Assembly: GCA_034437895.1 (NCBI GenBank)
Contig: DAOTTO010000486.1
Coordinates: forward strand, 1 to 9,355
DNA: 9,355 nt
From: JANRLJ01 sp034437895
Lineage (GTDB): Bacteria; Chloroflexota; Anaerolineae; Aggregatilineales; Phototrophicaceae
Reading direction: 5' to 3'
Shown: piece by piece, positions 1 through 6,176 of the stretch
Layout: every line of letters begins with the position of its first letter
How positions within the stretch are numbered: position 1 is the first letter of the stretch
Notes under the pieces: model-generated
What the model was told of the DNA's origin: nothing
The model's database searches: none
The model's input: only the letters and a program-made list of their open reading frames with translations
Translations under genes and position numbers: made by a program

Positions 1-96
1 TTGGGAAAAGCCAGTGTCGCTCACGCCAAACCAGTCCGTAACATTGTCTAGGTGAACTTAACCCGCGCAAGCGGAGAAACGAAAGGTAACTTTCAA
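1..96 (+). ncRNA. Omega-RNA (HEARO RNA) of IscB, 3' part
   Basis: IscB uses an omega-RNA encoded just upstream of, and sometimes touching, its own gene. The 96 bases before the ATG contain two consecutive perfect hairpins with GNRA tetraloops: CCGC-GCAA-GCGG at 63-74 and GAAAG-GTAA-CTTTC at 81-94. Such stable GNRA hairpins fit a structured guide-RNA scaffold. A longer-range pairing of TTGG (1-4) with CCAA (26-29) is possible but weak. The 5' guide and the larger scaffold helices would lie outside the window, so only the 3' part is described. The identity is inferred from position and structure; a covariance-model match has not been made. Confidence 0.6.
81..94 (+). promoter_or_regulatory. Hairpin enclosing the iscB ribosome binding site
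   Basis: GAAAG (81-85), loop GTAA (86-89) and CTTTC (90-94) form a perfect 5-bp stem capped by a GNRA tetraloop, three bases before the iscB ATG. The purine-rich GAAAGG that would serve as Shine-Dalgarno sequence is mostly inside the stem. When the RNA is folded as omega-RNA, translation of iscB could be reduced. That regulatory role is inferred; the hairpin itself is directly visible. Confidence 0.5.
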
Positions 97-1395
97 ATGC
101 AACGTGTATTTGTACTAGACCGCAACAAACAGCCCCTCATGCCCTGCCACCCGGCACGGGCGCGGGAACTGTTGGACAAAGGGAAGGCGGCAGTGTATCG
201 CCAATATCCGCTTACGATCATCTTGAAAGAACGAGACAGCGGCGATGTGCAGCCTATCGCCTTCAAAGTCGATCCCGGCAGCAAGACCACCGGAATAGCG
301 TTAGTCGCAGACTTCAAACGGGGCAAGCGCTTGATCTGGGCAGCAGAACTAAGCCATCGTGGGCAGCAGATCAAAGACGCGCTCGAATCGCGGCGCTCGT
401 TGCGGCGGGGTCGTAGGGCGCGTCACACCCGCTACCGTCCAGCGCGGTTTGATAATCGCCGTCGTCCGAATGGCTGGCTGCCGCCGTCGCTCATGAGCCG
501 CGTAGATAACATCGTGACGTGGGCAAACAGATTAGGCCGCTTTTCGCCGCTGGCATCCGTCAGTCTGGAACTGGTTAAGTTCGACATGCAGGCCATGCAA
601 AACCCTGAAATCAGCGGCGTAGAATACCAACAGGGCGAATTGATGGGCTATGAAGTCCGTGAATACTTGCTGGAAAAATGGAAGCGCAAGTGTGCTTACT
701 GTGGGGTAGAAAACGTACCATTTGAAGTGGAGCATATCAACCCAAAATCGCGGGGCGGGTCAAACCGTGTGAGCAACCTCACTATCGCTTGTCACGACTG
801 TAACGATAAAAAAGACAATCAAACGGCGGCTGAGTTTGGGCATCCCGACATTCAAGCGAAAGCCAAAGCGCCTATGAAAGACGCGGCGGCGGTCAATGCC
901 TCACGCTGGAAGTTATATGGCGTGTTCGCTCAGGCGGGTATTCCGTTGGAAGTCGGCACGGGTGGGCGCACGAAGTTCAATCGCGTTAAGCAATCCTATC
1001 CTAAAGCGCATTGGTTGGACGCGACTTGTGTGGGGGAAAGCGGGGCGCGTGTCTTTGTTTCGGCTAATCACACGCCACTACTGATTAAGGCCACAGGCAG
1101 GCAATCGCGCCAGATGTGCCGCGTGAATAAGTACGGGTTTCCGCGTACAGGCGCGAAGCAAAGCCGTGTGGTAAAAGGTTTCCAGACGGGCGACATGGTG
1201 AAGGCCGTCGTCACCACTGGTACGAAAGCTGGCGCGTATATCGGGCGAGTGGCGGTACGAAGCTCAGGCAGCTTTAATATCACCACCCGCACAGGCACGG
1301 TGCAGGGTATTGGCTACAAATGCTTCACCCCGCTTCACCAATCAGACGGCTACACCTATATGAAAGGAGAACTTGCGCTTCCTCCCCATGCCTAA
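97..1395 (+). CDS. iscB: IscB, RNA-guided HNH/RuvC endonuclease
   Basis: IscB is the ancestor-like relative of Cas9 and cuts DNA guided by an omega-RNA. Translation from ATG 97 gives 432 aa, a normal length for the family. In order: N-terminal PLMP motif at residues 13-16 (RRXRR/PLMP region); RuvC-I with D59 in KVDPGSKTTG; an arginine-rich bridge helix around 97-115; RuvC-II E158 in SLELVKFD; an HNH domain with C199-C202 and C232-C235 zinc pairs and E212-H213; RuvC-III with H305 and D308 in HWLDA; then a C-terminal target-adjacent-motif-binding region with the NKYGFPR segment. All expected catalytic residues are present, so it is probably functional. An upstream GTG at 52 adds 15 residues that lie within the RNA hairpins; ATG 97 starts exactly where family members do (MQRVFVLD). 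The likely ribosome binding site GAAAGG (81-86) sits in a hairpin stem. Confidence 0.93.
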   Translation: MQRVFVLDRNKQPLMPCHPARARELLDKGKAAVYRQYPLTIILKERDSGDVQPIAFKVDPGSKTTGIALVADFKRGKRLIWAAELSHRGQQIKDALESRRSLRRGRRARHTRYRPARFDNRRRPNGWLPPSLMSRVDNIVTWANRLGRFSPLASVSLELVKFDMQAMQNPEISGVEYQQGELMGYEVREYLLEKWKRKCAYCGVENVPFEVEHINPKSRGGSNRVSNLTIACHDCNDKKDNQTAAEFGHPDIQAKAKAPMKDAAAVNASRWKLYGVFAQAGIPLEVGTGGRTKFNRVKQSYPKAHWLDATCVGESGARVFVSANHTPLLIKATGRQSRQMCRVNKYGFPRTGAKQSRVVKGFQTGDMVKAVVTTGTKAGAYIGRVAVRSSGSFNITTRTGTVQGIGYKCFTPLHQSDGYTYMKGELALPPHA

Positions 1396-1404
1396 AGGCA
1401 GGGG
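1384..1404 (+). repeat. Right-end subterminal hairpin of the IscB element
   Basis: CCCC (1384-1387) and TGCC (1389-1392) pair with GGCA (1397-1400) and GGGG (1401-1404), leaving A1388 bulged and TAAA as loop. The iscB stop codon TAA (1393-1395) is in the loop. Imperfect palindromes with a bulge close to the right end are how Y1 transposases recognise IS200/IS605-type ends. No run of T follows, so a terminator role is less likely. Confidence 0.7.
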
Positions 1405-1413
1405 TATCCGTGC

Positions 1414-2223
1414 AAGGAATTTGATGATGATGCTTATCAATATGACAGTAATCCCAACCAGATTTCTGAGCAGGCACTTGCTTATCCTTTACCCGTGAAT
1501 CCAGCTTTGGCGGATGAACCGTCCTGCGTGGGGATGGGCGCGATTGGGGTGCTGACGACGGGTGTCGTTTTTTTCAATGCGTTGGATGCGCTAGGGCGTG
1601 ATGGAGTCGCGCACGAAATTCAGGACGCGTGTCAGGGGCATCCTGAAGTATCGGGCATGTATCATTATCACAGCCTAACAGAATGTTTGCCGGATAGCGA
1701 TGAGGGTCATTCTGCCTTAATGGGTTATGTTTTTGATGGGTTCGGCTTTTATGGCGTGCGTGGGGAAGAAGGCGAAGTGCTGACTAACGCCGATCTTGAC
1801 GAATGTCATGGGCATATCCACGAAATCGAATGGGAAGGCGATGCGGTGGCGATGTATCACTATCACGCCACCTACGAATATCCGTATACCATCGGCTGTT
1901 ATCGTGGCACACCCGTTATGGGAAGTGCGGCGCAAGCGGCTTCTGGTGGTGGTCAGAACGGTCAGGGCGGGAATACACTGCCGCAAGGTCAAGGACAAGG
2001 CGGCTCCGATCTCGCGGCAGCAGCAATAGTTTTAGGCATCAGCGAACAAGCCTTGCGGGATGCGCTCGGTGCGCCTCCGCCTGATTTCGCGGCAGCAGCG
2101 GCGACATTAGGTATCACTGAGCAAGCGCTGCGGGATGCGTTGGGTGTGCCGCCAGGACGCAGAGAGATAGATCGTTTTTTTGAGGTTATTTCTGGTGCTG
2201 TTCCATCATCAGCATTTTGTTAA
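1414..2223 (+). pseudogene. YHYH-domain secreted protein, 5' end cut off by IscB element
   Basis: The YHYH domain (function unknown, typical of exported bacterial proteins) is recognisable by two YHYH motifs at 1660-1671 and 1855-1866, the GRDGVAHEIQDACQGHPE segment and the DECHGHIHEI segment. The frame is open from the iscB stop onward, and residues before the first possible start (GTG 1495), such as YDSNPNQISEQ, already look like family sequence. The gene therefore began further upstream and was interrupted by the element. Its signal peptide and N-terminal part are missing. After a Gly/Gln-rich linker come two near-identical 25-residue repeats (AAAxLGIxEQALRDALG type). The last ~20 residues (from RREIDRFF) overlap the end of rpiB and may be run-on sequence. 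A short protein from GTG 1495 (242 aa) is possible but would lack a signal peptide. Confidence 0.8.
2008..2157 (+). repeat. Two tandem 75-bp coding repeats in the YHYH gene
   Basis: Units 2008-2082 and 2083-2157 each encode 25 residues, starting D(L/F)AAAA and ending LRDALG(A/V)PP. They are directly adjacent, in frame and equal in length, differing at scattered bases. Each unit looks like a short helix with a helix-turn ending in Pro-Pro. Confidence 0.85.
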
Positions 2224-2638
2224 AGCGGCGGGTATGGCGTTCTTCCTCGCTGATATGCGCGTGGATGAAAGCCTCCGCCAGCTCTTCACTTAAGGCTGTC
2301 CCGATGATGCGCGACCCAATGCACATCACATTCATGCGGTCATGCTCCACGCCTTGATGGGCGCTGTAGGTGTCGTGGCAGATGGCGGCGTAAATGCCGT
2401 TGACTTTGTTGGCGGCAATACACGCGCCTACCCCGCTGCCGCACAGCAAGATTCCGCGTTCTGCGCGTCCATCTAAGACAGCATCTGCAATCGCTTGCGC
2501 CGCATCGGGATAATCGGACGGGACATCCGGCGTGTTCACGCCAAGATCAACCACCTCATGCCCCCTTTTCTTGAGATAGTCCAGAAGATGCTGCTTTAGC
2601 GGGTAGCCTGCATGATCGGAAGCGAGGGCGAGACGCAT
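2186..2638 (-). CDS. rpiB: Ribose-5-phosphate isomerase B (RpiB/LacAB family)
   Basis: RpiB interconverts ribose 5-phosphate and ribulose 5-phosphate in the non-oxidative pentose phosphate pathway, in the cytoplasm. The 150-aa product has the family hallmarks: SDHAG at residues 7-11, DYP at 42-44, the catalytic loop CGSGVG starting at C66, general acid H99 in EHDRMN, GSR at 108-110, and phosphate-binding R133 and R137 in the C-terminal helix. These numbers agree with the E. coli enzyme as I remember it, which supports the ATG at 2638. A GTG at 2650 would add four residues (MSKI); neither start has a strong ribosome binding site. It follows csaA by about 39 bp on the same strand, so the two are probably co-transcribed. 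Its 3' end overlaps the YHYH gene tail by 38 bp in convergent orientation. Relatives include galactose-6-phosphate isomerase subunits, but the single complete active site favours RpiB. Confidence 0.94.
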   Translation of the reverse strand: MRLALASDHAGYPLKQHLLDYLKKRGHEVVDLGVNTPDVPSDYPDAAQAIADAVLDGRAERGILLCGSGVGACIAANKVNGIYAAICHDTYSAHQGVEHDRMNVMCIGSRIIGTALSEELAEAFIHAHISEEERHTRRFNKMLMMEQHQK

Positions 2639-2677
2639 AATTTTGCTCACTTTTTATTTTGTTTACCAAGATTCAGG

Positions 2678-3022
2678 TTAGAAGATGCGCGATCCGTTGG
2701 CGACGGGCTGCGTCAGTTGCAGCAGGACGACAGCGCCATTCTCGTCGGGCGCACCCAGCACCAACACCTCTGATTTTACGCCAGCAATACGCTTTGGCGC
2801 AAAGTTCACAACGGCGATCACCTGCCGCCCAATGAGCGCCTCGGCGGTATAGTGGACGGTCAACTGCGCGGAACTGGTTTTAATGCCGAGTGCGCCAAAA
2901 TCAATCGTCAGGATATATGCAGGTTTTTGCGCTTTAGGATTCGGTTCAGCGGAAAGCACCATCCCGACGCGCATATCGACCTTTAAAAAATCATCAAATT
3001 CGATGGTGATTAGTTCGTTCAA
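2678..3022 (-). CDS. csaA: CsaA-like tRNA-binding / chaperone protein
   Basis: This 114-aa protein matches the CsaA family, a single OB-fold of the EMAP-II/tRNA-binding type. B. subtilis CsaA has been described as a chaperone that helps protein export; related proteins bind tRNA. Seen in the sequence: an opening with DDFLKVDMRVG (residues 10-20), a central SSAQLT segment, and the strongly conserved VVNFAPKRIAGVKSEVLVLG block followed by VLLQ and a Pro-Val-Asn-Gly ending. The length equals that of the family, so it is complete. The start is a TTG at 3020-3022, chosen because GAGG lies five bases upstream and an earlier ATG runs into a stop after a few codons. It sits between the Uma2 remnant and rpiB on the same strand. 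Confidence 0.9.
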   Translation of the reverse strand: MNELITIEFDDFLKVDMRVGMVLSAEPNPKAQKPAYILTIDFGALGIKTSSAQLTVHYTAEALIGRQVIAVVNFAPKRIAGVKSEVLVLGAPDENGAVVLLQLTQPVANGSRIF

Positions 3023-3065
3023 CCCTGCCTCGCTATTTTTTTGTCGTCATGTATCCTATAAATGG

Positions 3066-3289
3066 CTATTTTAACCTCATTTTGTAATGATAGAAAATCC
3101 AATCTTTTTCCTCTGTCATTACATATTCGTCGAGAGGTTTCCAGATATTTTTTCCGATAAGTTGATGCAGCCCGCCTGCTGCATTCATCTCGATAATCTC
3201 CCCGTTGATGATTTCAATCCGTGCATTCGAGCCAAGCGCCAGCAGATCATCGAGTGTCATCCCTATTTTTCCACCGTAAAATCTGTCAT
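3066..3289 (-). pseudogene. Uma2-family (DUF820) endonuclease remnant, frameshifted and truncated
   Basis: Uma2 proteins have a restriction-endonuclease-like fold and are usually about 180-220 aa. Here an ideal Shine-Dalgarno (AGGAGGTGAT, 3300-3291) precedes ATG 3289, which encodes only MTDFTVEK before a TAG. One extra A in the A-run (T-run 3266-3270 on the plus strand) would join it in frame to MTLDDLLALG from ATG 3260, which is the typical Uma2 N-terminus. The fragment continues with IEIINGEIIEM (the conserved ELIDGEIVEM-like strand) and HQLIGKNIWKPLDEYV, then stops at 3066 after about 64 residues. The C-terminal half with the catalytic Asp and E-x-K residues is missing, and csaA begins 43 bp later. 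It is very unlikely to be active. The frameshift could also be an assembly error, but the truncation could not be explained that way. Confidence 0.75.
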
Positions 3290-3290
3290 T

Positions 3291-3300
3291 ATCACCTCCT
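3291..3300 (-). promoter_or_regulatory. Perfect Shine-Dalgarno sequence of the broken Uma2 gene
   Basis: On the minus strand AGGAGGTGAT matches the full anti-Shine-Dalgarno complement and is followed one base later by ATG 3289. It fixes the original start of the Uma2 gene and shows that the open frame from ATG 3260 is not the original beginning. Confidence 0.7.
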
Positions 3301-3341
3301 GCCTATCATTCGATTCTATTTTATTGAAAGCTGACGGTTAA

Positions 3342-4490
3342 ATGCTCAAAATCGCCCATATCATCACCGGACTCGATACCGGTGGTGCGGAAACGATGCT
3401 CTATAATTTGCTGGCTTATCAGCAGGAAGATGACACCCTACAAGCCGAGGTTTATTCGCTGACCGACATCGGCACAACGGGGCAGCGCATCGCCGCACTC
3501 GGTCTGCCCGTTCACGCGCTGGGGATGACTCCCGGCCTGCCGAATCCGCTGCTGATCGTTAAATTGGCACGTTGGCTGCAAGAAAATCAGTTCGATGTTG
3601 TGCAAACATGGCTGTATCATGCTGATCTGGTGGGCGGCATCGCGGCGAAATTGGCGGGGAATATTCCGCTGGCGTGGTGCATCCAGAACACGCGGCTTGA
3701 TACGGGCGTAGAAAGCAGCCGGACGATCTGGATAGCCAAGCAGTTGGCGTGGCTGTCGCGTTTTATGCCAGATCGCATCATCGCCGCCGCAGAAGCCGCC
3801 CGTAAATGGCATGTCGGTCTCGGCTATAGCGACGAAAAAATGGTCATCATCCCTAACGGCTTTGATCTCACCCGTTTTCAGCCGGATTCGACGGCGCGCG
3901 CCGAAATCCGTGCTGAATTAGATATTCCGCCAGATGCGCCCGTTGTCGGGATGGTGGCGCGGTTTGAACCTGTGAAAGACCATGCTAATTTTGTCGCGGC
4001 GGCGAAGGCGCTGCATGAGATCAATCGGGAAGCGTTTTTTGTCCTTGCGGGCAAAAATGTCACTTGGGAAAACGACGACTTGAGCGCGTGGATTGCTATG
4101 GGCGACATGCAGCAGCAGTTTCGTCTGCTCGGTTTGCGGAACGATGCGCCGCGCTTGTTTAATGCGTTGGATGTCATTACGCTATCGTCACGAAGCGAGG
4201 CACTCCCGCTGACAATTGGCGAAGCAATGGCTTGCGGTATTCCAGCAGTGGTAACGGATGTGGGCGATGCGGCTTTGTTGGTAGGTGATACGGGCAAAAT
4301 CGTCCCGGCGCGGAATCCCGAAGCGCTCAGTTTAGCATGGAACGAGATTCTCGCGCTGCCGGACTCTGAGCGCCACGTATTGGGGAGCGCGGCTCGCCTT
4401 CGCATTGAACAGCATTACAGTCTACCTACGATTGCCGCTCAATATCAGATGCTGTGGGAGGAAATCCGATCAAGCACGACAAAAAAATAA
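3342..4490 (+). CDS. GT4-family glycosyltransferase
   Basis: This 382-aa protein is a retaining GT-B fold glycosyltransferase of the GT4 type (glycosyl transferase families 4 and 1 domains). It would transfer a sugar from a nucleotide-sugar donor to a lipid- or polymer-linked acceptor at the inner face of the membrane. The N-terminal domain has GLDTGGAE (residues 10-17); the linker has IPNGFD; the C-terminal donor domain has GMVARFEPVKDH with R207 and K212 expected to hold the diphosphate, and the E-x7-E motif E286/E294 in SEALPLTIGEAMACGIP. No signal peptide or membrane helix is visible. The start ATG gives the standard MLKIAHI opening; the ribosome binding site is weak. It has no glycan-biosynthesis neighbours here, so the sugar and acceptor cannot be named. 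It is divergent from the Uma2-csaA-rpiB group. Confidence 0.9.
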   Translation: MLKIAHIITGLDTGGAETMLYNLLAYQQEDDTLQAEVYSLTDIGTTGQRIAALGLPVHALGMTPGLPNPLLIVKLARWLQENQFDVVQTWLYHADLVGGIAAKLAGNIPLAWCIQNTRLDTGVESSRTIWIAKQLAWLSRFMPDRIIAAAEAARKWHVGLGYSDEKMVIIPNGFDLTRFQPDSTARAEIRAELDIPPDAPVVGMVARFEPVKDHANFVAAAKALHEINREAFFVLAGKNVTWENDDLSAWIAMGDMQQQFRLLGLRNDAPRLFNALDVITLSSRSEALPLTIGEAMACGIPAVVTDVGDAALLVGDTGKIVPARNPEALSLAWNEILALPDSERHVLGSAARLRIEQHYSLPTIAAQYQMLWEEIRSSTTKK

Positions 4491-4506
4491 ATTCGCGCTT
4501 CCTTTT

Positions 4507-4527
4507 GGGTGGCTCAGTGAGTCACCC
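4507..4527 (+). terminator. Hairpin after the glycosyltransferase gene
   Basis: GGGTG (4507-4511) pairs with CACCC (4523-4527), a G-T wobble joins 4512 and 4522, and CTC (4513-4515) pairs with GAG (4519-4521) around the loop AGT. The stem is strong and lies 17 bp after the glycosyltransferase stop, between two convergent genes. No clear T-run follows on either strand, so it is an atypical intrinsic terminator or an mRNA-end stabiliser. Confidence 0.45.
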
Positions 4528-4574
4528 TATAAAACGAGGTTTCTTAACGTAGAACAGCACAAACTGTCTTAATT

Positions 4575-4841
4575 TCAATTAGCACTAGGCGGCCACCACG
4601 TTTTTTCCCATCTTTGCACAAGTGCCGTTAGACGTTCAGCAGTAGCACGGGCTTGATCTGCTTCATCGGCAGAAAGGGGCTGAAGTTGATTAGCAATCGA
4701 ATGGATTTCTTCAATGTAGGCATAGGGTTCATGGAGCTTTCCTAGTCCAACAGGGGTGTAAACAATTTCATTAACGCGGGCTGCGACAAATTTCCACCGC
4801 TGTATAAGTTGCATAATTTGCTCCTCAGCTTCGTCAGACAT
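4575..4841 (-). CDS. Small hypothetical protein, mostly helical
   Basis: I do not recognise this 88-aa protein. It is rich in Ala, Glu and Gln, without signal peptide or membrane helix, and appears to form two or three amphipathic helices (residues 3-25, 38-55 and 57-80), ending with a Trp-rich tail (RWEKTWWPP). The ATG at 4841 has AAAGG about 11 bases upstream and a sigma70-like promoter 35 bp further up, which supports it as a real gene. It stands alone between the glycosyltransferase (convergent) and an AT-rich region next to a transposase remnant. A small regulatory or antitoxin-like protein would be possible, but nothing in the sequence proves it. Confidence 0.6.
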   Translation of the reverse strand: MSDEAEEQIMQLIQRWKFVAARVNEIVYTPVGLGKLHEPYAYIEEIHSIANQLQPLSADEADQARATAERLTALVQRWEKTWWPPSAN

Positions 4842-4995
4842 ACCTTACTCAACCTTTGTAAATGGATCTGTTTTCATTCTACAAACTTTTATTCTATAGT
4901 GCAAACTATTGGCTTCAATAATTTAATAGATACTTCTAAATAAATAGAAAAATACTATTTATGCCTAACGACGGCTTAAAATCATTAGGAGGTAA
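4842..4995 (+). other. AT-rich intergenic stretch
   Basis: The 120 bases at 4861-4980 contain 31 G/C (about 26%), far below the coding regions around them. Apart from the putative minus-strand promoter I see no gene. A 53-codon frame from ATG 4961 lacks a ribosome binding site and overlaps the transposase remnant in another frame. An AGGAGG at 4987-4992 has no start codon behind it. Confidence 0.5.
4876..4904 (-). promoter_or_regulatory. Putative sigma70-like promoter of the small orphan gene
   Basis: On the minus strand TTGCAC (4904-4899) and TAGAAT (4881-4876) are separated by 17 bases and lie about 35 bp before ATG 4841. Both boxes differ from consensus by two bases or fewer, with ideal spacing. 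The surroundings are about 26% GC, so a chance match is possible. Confidence 0.4.
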
Positions 4996-5475
4996 ACTAC
5001 ATACCGCCCTGGTCAAGTCCCCGAATATAAAGGACGCGGCAGACCCCCAACACGAAAACAGCCTGTTGCTGGATGGCATTATACCCAAATGGTTAAACGA
5101 CGCGCTGAGAAAGGCAAGGTGATGGGAGTTGATATTCGGGTGATTTATGGCGATGACACTACCCTAAGCCAGACTGCAACACGCACTACCTGTGTTGAGC
5201 GTACCAACTTAACTTCGCGTCTCATGAATGGACGCTTGGTTCGCAAAACACTGGTCTTTTCCAAGCAGTTGGCGATGTTATGTGCTGCCTGTGTTTGGGA
5301 AGATGTGGTTTATAATCTCACACGACCCGTGAAAACGCTGCGGGTTGAAGCCTTACCTCACACTGACCGCCGTTGGCTACAACACTCTCCCGCGATGGCG
5401 GCGGGCATTACTGACCATCTCTGGTCAATTCGTGAGGTACTCATGACTGTTTCTGTACCTGCCAACTCTATTTAG
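4996..5475 (+). pseudogene. IS1-like DDE transposase, C-terminal remnant
   Basis: The open frame runs from just after a TAA at 4993 to the stop at 5475 and has no start codon before an internal ATG at 5089. The part before that ATG (YRPGQVPEYKGRGRPPTRK and following) is continuous with the rest and looks like the same protein, so the 5' part is missing, not just short. The segment VERTNLTSR...RLVRKTLVFSK has the pattern of the IS1 transposase region carrying the last catalytic acid (ERxNLxxR...RKxLxFSK). The two N-terminal catalytic Asp residues would be in the lost part, so it cannot be active. It ends with WEDVVYNLTRPVKTLRVEAL and a 45-residue tail. No terminal inverted repeats could be identified. 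Family assignment is from motif memory. Confidence 0.7.
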
Positions 5476-5543
5476 GGAGACTACATGAAATACAGCCTTT
5501 ATTTTATTACAGCGTAGATGAACATCGACGCGAGATACTTACC

Positions 5544-6152
5544 ATGCCTCCATTATTTGATTTTACCCAATTCCCCACTTTAGAAACCGAGCGCCTAATC
5601 CTGCGCGAACTCCGATTGACCGACGCTGATGCCGTCTTCCGTATTCGGGGTGATTATGAAGTGACGCGCTATAACATCGGCGCGGCTTATACCTCGCTCG
5701 ATCAATCCATAGCGCTGATCGAATCTGTTCTCAATGGTTATCGTGAAGAAAATGAACTGCGCTGGGGAATCGTGCTTAAGGATGCACCGCGCTCCGAAGC
5801 TGGACAAGTGATCGGAGTCTGTGGCTATAACTATTGGAGCCGCATCGATCATCGCGGGTCGGTTGGGTACGATCTGGCGCGGCCTTATTGGGGGCGTGGG
5901 ATTATGCCAGAAGCGCTGACGGCTATCATCAACTTTGGCTTCGAGCGCATGGGACTCAATCGCATCGAAGCGGATGCCAGCTTTTACAACACGGCTTCCA
6001 CCCATGTTTTAGAAAAACTCGGCTTTCATCAGGAAGGCCTCCAGCGCGAACAGTACTTTGAAGATGGCAGCTATCATGATCTGCGTCTTTTCGCCCTCCT
6101 CAAGCGCGATTGGGAAAACAAAGCGAAAACGTTCTCAAATAATCAAGCATAG
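5544..6152 (+). CDS. GNAT acetyltransferase, RimJ/RimL-like
   Basis: This 202-aa protein belongs to the GNAT superfamily (Acetyltransf_3 / RimJ-RimL type), which moves an acetyl group from acetyl-CoA to an amine, often a protein N-terminus, sometimes an antibiotic or a small amine. The N-terminal LETERLILREL (residues 13-23) is the usual first strand; motif A is GYDLARPYWGRGIMPEA (108-124), with the acetyl-CoA pyrophosphate loop around RPYWGRG; motif B is NRIEADASFYNTASTHVLEKLGF, whose N-x-x-S and LEKLGF parts are typical. The length is normal for the group. It starts at ATG 5544 with GAGA about 8 bases upstream. It stands alone downstream of a transposase remnant, so the substrate cannot be deduced. 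Confidence 0.9.
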   Translation: MPPLFDFTQFPTLETERLILRELRLTDADAVFRIRGDYEVTRYNIGAAYTSLDQSIALIESVLNGYREENELRWGIVLKDAPRSEAGQVIGVCGYNYWSRIDHRGSVGYDLARPYWGRGIMPEALTAIINFGFERMGLNRIEADASFYNTASTHVLEKLGFHQEGLQREQYFEDGSYHDLRLFALLKRDWENKAKTFSNNQA

Positions 6153-6176
6153 GGCAAGCGTAAGATAATCGTCGGT

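Larger units (their letters stand above)
1..1412 (+). mobile_element. IscB (HEARO / IS200-IS605-type) element, left end outside window
   Basis: The stretch has the usual order of a stand-alone IscB element: structured RNA region, iscB gene, then a subterminal hairpin at the right end. The hairpin at 1384-1404 encloses the iscB stop codon, as is common in IS605-group elements. Immediately afterwards the sequence becomes coding for a YHYH-domain protein, in a frame open from the hairpin to 2223. The right boundary is therefore placed between about 1405 and 1417; the exact base cannot be fixed without an uninterrupted homologue. No TnpA (Y1 transposase) gene is present in the window, so any movement would need TnpA supplied from elsewhere. 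The left boundary and guide-encoding segment lie upstream of position 1. Confidence 0.75.

Noticed and set aside
52..96. GTG at 52 as start of iscB
   Set aside because: The added 15 residues are encoded by the hairpins of the omega-RNA and have no counterpart in IscB proteins; ATG 97 matches the family N-terminus.
1384..1404. Right-end hairpin as intrinsic terminator of iscB
   Set aside because: No T-run follows and the stop codon is in the loop; the transposon-end interpretation fits better.
1717..2084. Several long frames overlapping the YHYH gene on both strands
   Set aside because: Arg- or His-rich translations without family features; the YHYH frame carries clear conserved motifs.
4961..5122. 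53-codon frame starting at ATG 4961
   Set aside because: It has no ribosome binding site, no recognisable features, and overlaps the transposase remnant, whose frame makes better sense.
5484..5516. Ten-codon frame (MKYSLYFITA) before the GNAT gene, with GGGAG upstream
   Set aside because: Too short to judge; no attenuator-like structure or codon pattern seen, so a leader peptide is not supported.
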